A DNA stretch of 6,889 nucleotides. Origin: Bacillota bacterium. GTDB lineage: Bacteria > Bacillota > Clostridia > Oscillospirales > Acutalibacteraceae. The notes under the pieces are model-generated. The model was not told the origin of the DNA. It saw only the letters and a program-made list of their open reading frames with translations, and searched no databases. The position numbers and the translations under genes are program-made. Each line of letters opens with the position of its first letter. The stretch's first letter is position 1. Location: assembly GCA_023460155.1 (NCBI GenBank), contig JAEWRF010000061.1, forward strand, positions 1-6,889, in the 5' to 3' direction. This document shows positions 5,876 through 6,889 of the stretch, one piece after another.

Positions 5876-5904
5876 TTGACTTTCAGCCTCCGGAAATCTA
5901 TAAT
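5876..5904 (+). promoter_or_regulatory. Near-consensus sigma-A promoter of the efflux gene leader
   Basis: TTGACT (5876-5881, 5 of 6) and TATAAT (5899-5904, 6 of 6) are separated by exactly 17 bp. The predicted start is near 5911. This is the strongest promoter-like sequence I see in the window, and it lies about 250 bp before the transporter start codon. Confidence 0.8.
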
Positions 5905-5910
5905 TATCTT

Positions 5911-6159
5911 CATACGGTCCTGAGAGCGGAGCGGTTTTCGACTCCGGGAATCTGCTTTTTTATGAAACAAGGGCGTTTCAGCGGCATGGGGAATCCTGCC
6001 GCCGAAGCGTCCTTTTTCCGATCCCTTCGGCATACTGCATACCGCGGCTTCCCGCAGTCTGAACGGCCGTCGGGTTCGTGTGAAAGGGACTCGGAGATCG
6101 GGCCCTTCAGGAATGACCGGATCGGGCATGAATTTTATCGGGAAATGTTGAAAGGATCG
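5911..6159 (+). promoter_or_regulatory. Structured ~250-nt leader of the efflux gene (candidate attenuator)
   Basis: This is the predicted 5' untranslated region between the promoter and the transporter. From 5' to 3' it holds a small hairpin (CGGAG-CG at 5927-5933 with CG-A-CTCCG at 5939-5946), a T6 run (5956-5961), the terminator-like hairpin (5969-6017) and about 140 nt of further pairing potential. In that last part CCGATCC (6018-6024) can pair with GGATCGG (6119-6125), and CTTCGGC (6025-6031) with GCCGAAG (6001-6007). The latter would break the terminator stem, so the two folds exclude each other. No Shine-Dalgarno sequence or clear leader peptide was found before the terminator. I match it to no riboswitch class I know. 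Confidence 0.5.
5969..6017 (+). terminator. Intrinsic terminator hairpin within the efflux gene leader
   Basis: AAGGGCGTTTC (5969-5979) pairs with GAAGCGTCCTT (6004-6014) with two G-U pairs. GCGGCA (5981-5986) then pairs with TGCCGC (5997-6002), capped by GG/CC around the loop GGAAT. A T5 run (6013-6017) follows the stem directly. It would stop transcripts started at 5911 after about 107 nt, leaving a short RNA unless read-through occurs. Confidence 0.75.
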
Positions 6160-6889
6160 ATGTATTTGCAAGGCTGGAGACGCAATTTGATCATCTGCTG
6201 GGTCGGCAGCTTTCTGACCTGCTGCGGAATTTCACTGGTGGTTCCGTTTTTGTCCATTTATATTCAGCAGCTTGGCGTAAAGGATCTCGGCCGGGTGGAG
6301 CAGTTCTCCGGAATTGCGTATGGGATCACCTTCCTTTCCGGAATTTTTATGTCGGGCTTCTGGGGTCGGCTTGCCGACCGGAAAGGGAAGAAATCGGTCC
6401 TCATGGTGACGAGCCTGGGCCTGTCCCTTGTCAGCTTTTTATTCTTAACGGTCTCGAATGTCTATGTCCTGATTTTTTATCGCTTTCTTCAGGGGCTGGT
6501 TACCGGTTTTATGCCGGCGGCGACCTCCTTTGTGGCGAAGGAAATGCCGGAGGAGCAGGTGGGAAAATCGCTCAGCTTCCTAACAACGGGGGCGACCGCC
6601 GGCAGTCTTCTGGGCCCTGTGCTGGGCGGTTATCTCGAAGAACTGCTCGGAATCCGGAACGTCTTCCTTTTTACGGCTCTGATGCTTTTCCTGTCCTTTT
6701 TATCGGTTGCCCTGTTCCTGACGGAACGGAAAACGGAGGGCCCGGCCCAATTGCGGGAGAGAGGCGAATCCGGTTCATTTTGGTCCTGCCTGACGGCAAA
6801 ATATGTCGTCATCGGCGTTTTGGTTTCTTCCTGCCTGCTGAATATGGCGAACCAGTCGATTGAACCGATCGTAACCCTCTATGTAAGGC
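6160..6889 (+). CDS. Major facilitator superfamily drug efflux transporter, MdtG/PmrA/Lde-like (partial, 3' end outside window)
   Basis: The first 243 residues of an inner-membrane proton-driven multidrug exporter (DHA1 type); the frame runs off the window, and about 400 residues are expected in all. Seen: WRRNLIICWVGSFLTCCGIS (6-25) entering helix 1, an alternation of hydrophobic helices, motif A GRLADRKGKK (69-78) in the loop between helices 2 and 3, the motif-B region RFLQGLVTG (108-116), and the antiporter motif C GATAGSLLGPVLGG (144-157) in helix 5. The N-terminal half resembles, from memory, E. coli MdtG and pneumococcal PmrA. The likely start is ATG 6160, with AAAGGA (6151-6156) upstream. 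ATG 6145 (five residues more) is possible, and the same frame is open back to 5830. Substrates cannot be predicted. Expression is probably controlled through the leader terminator upstream. Confidence 0.9.
   Translation, partial: MYLQGWRRNLIICWVGSFLTCCGISLVVPFLSIYIQQLGVKDLGRVEQFSGIAYGITFLSGIFMSGFWGRLADRKGKKSVLMVTSLGLSLVSFLFLTVSNVYVLIFYRFLQGLVTGFMPAATSFVAKEMPEEQVGKSLSFLTTGATAGSLLGPVLGGYLEELLGIRNVFLFTALMLFLSFLSVALFLTERKTEGPAQLRERGESGSFWSCLTAKYVVIGVLVSSCLLNMANQSIEPIVTLYVR

Noticed and set aside
6034..6058. ACCGCG-containing stretch that recalls a T-box
   Set aside because: The rest of the T-box consensus (AGGGTGG before ACCGCG), a specifier stem and a terminator just downstream are missing; the terminator instead lies upstream.
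5782..6171. Minus-strand open frame of 129 codons in the divergent region
   Set aside because: It overlaps the efflux promoter, terminator hairpin and start codon; its peptide is basic and shows no known motif or clear ribosome binding site.

Overview
The window looks like ordinary core chromosome from a low-to-mid GC Gram-positive anaerobe of the Firmicutes/Clostridia, plausibly an Oscillospiraceae/Ruminococcaceae-type organism. The grounds are strong AGGAGG-type ribosome binding sites, sigma-A promoters, intrinsic terminators, the CdaA-CdaR pair, a DUF3343 protein beside a class-V aminotransferase, a DUF2935 protein and a Bacillus-type D-amino acid aminotransferase. No sequence search was possible, so the lineage is inferred. 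I see no transposase, CRISPR array, tRNA, rRNA or phage gene.

Layout, left to right. (1) 52-1415: a small DUF3343 protein with one conserved Cys overlaps by one base a cysteine-desulfurase-like PLP enzyme; this pair probably handles sulfur or selenium and may be the end of an operon that starts outside the window. (2) 1603-3776: cdaA, the membrane diadenylate cyclase making c-di-AMP, overlaps cdaR, its membrane-anchored YbbR-repeat regulator; a strong terminator follows at once, so glmM, the usual third gene in Bacillus, is not next. (3) 3913-4665: a DUF2935 ferritin-fold protein preceded by a sharp GC-rich hairpin that abuts its ribosome binding site. (4) 4664-4699: a 15-bp perfect hairpin with T-runs on both strands ends this gene and the convergent dat. 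(5) 4711-5580, minus strand: D-amino acid aminotransferase, supplying D-Glu/D-Ala for peptidoglycan. (6) 5581-6159: a long divergent control region. It has a near-consensus promoter for each side, an 18-bp palindrome between them, a ~168-nt dat leader and a ~250-nt leader for the right-hand gene that contains an intrinsic terminator. (7) 6160 to the end: the first ~243 residues of an MdtG/PmrA/Lde-like drug efflux transporter of the major facilitator superfamily, cut by the window edge.

Functionally, c-di-AMP signalling (cdaA/cdaR) and D-amino acid synthesis (dat) both touch cell-wall homeostasis, but the terminators and opposite orientations show that they are separate transcription units. 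The most interesting non-coding signal is the efflux-pump leader: a promoter matching 11 of 12 consensus bases, then about 60 nt later a strong terminator hairpin, then about 140 nt more before the start codon. This is the architecture of transcription attenuation, possibly induced by drug or ligand. I do not recognise its class.
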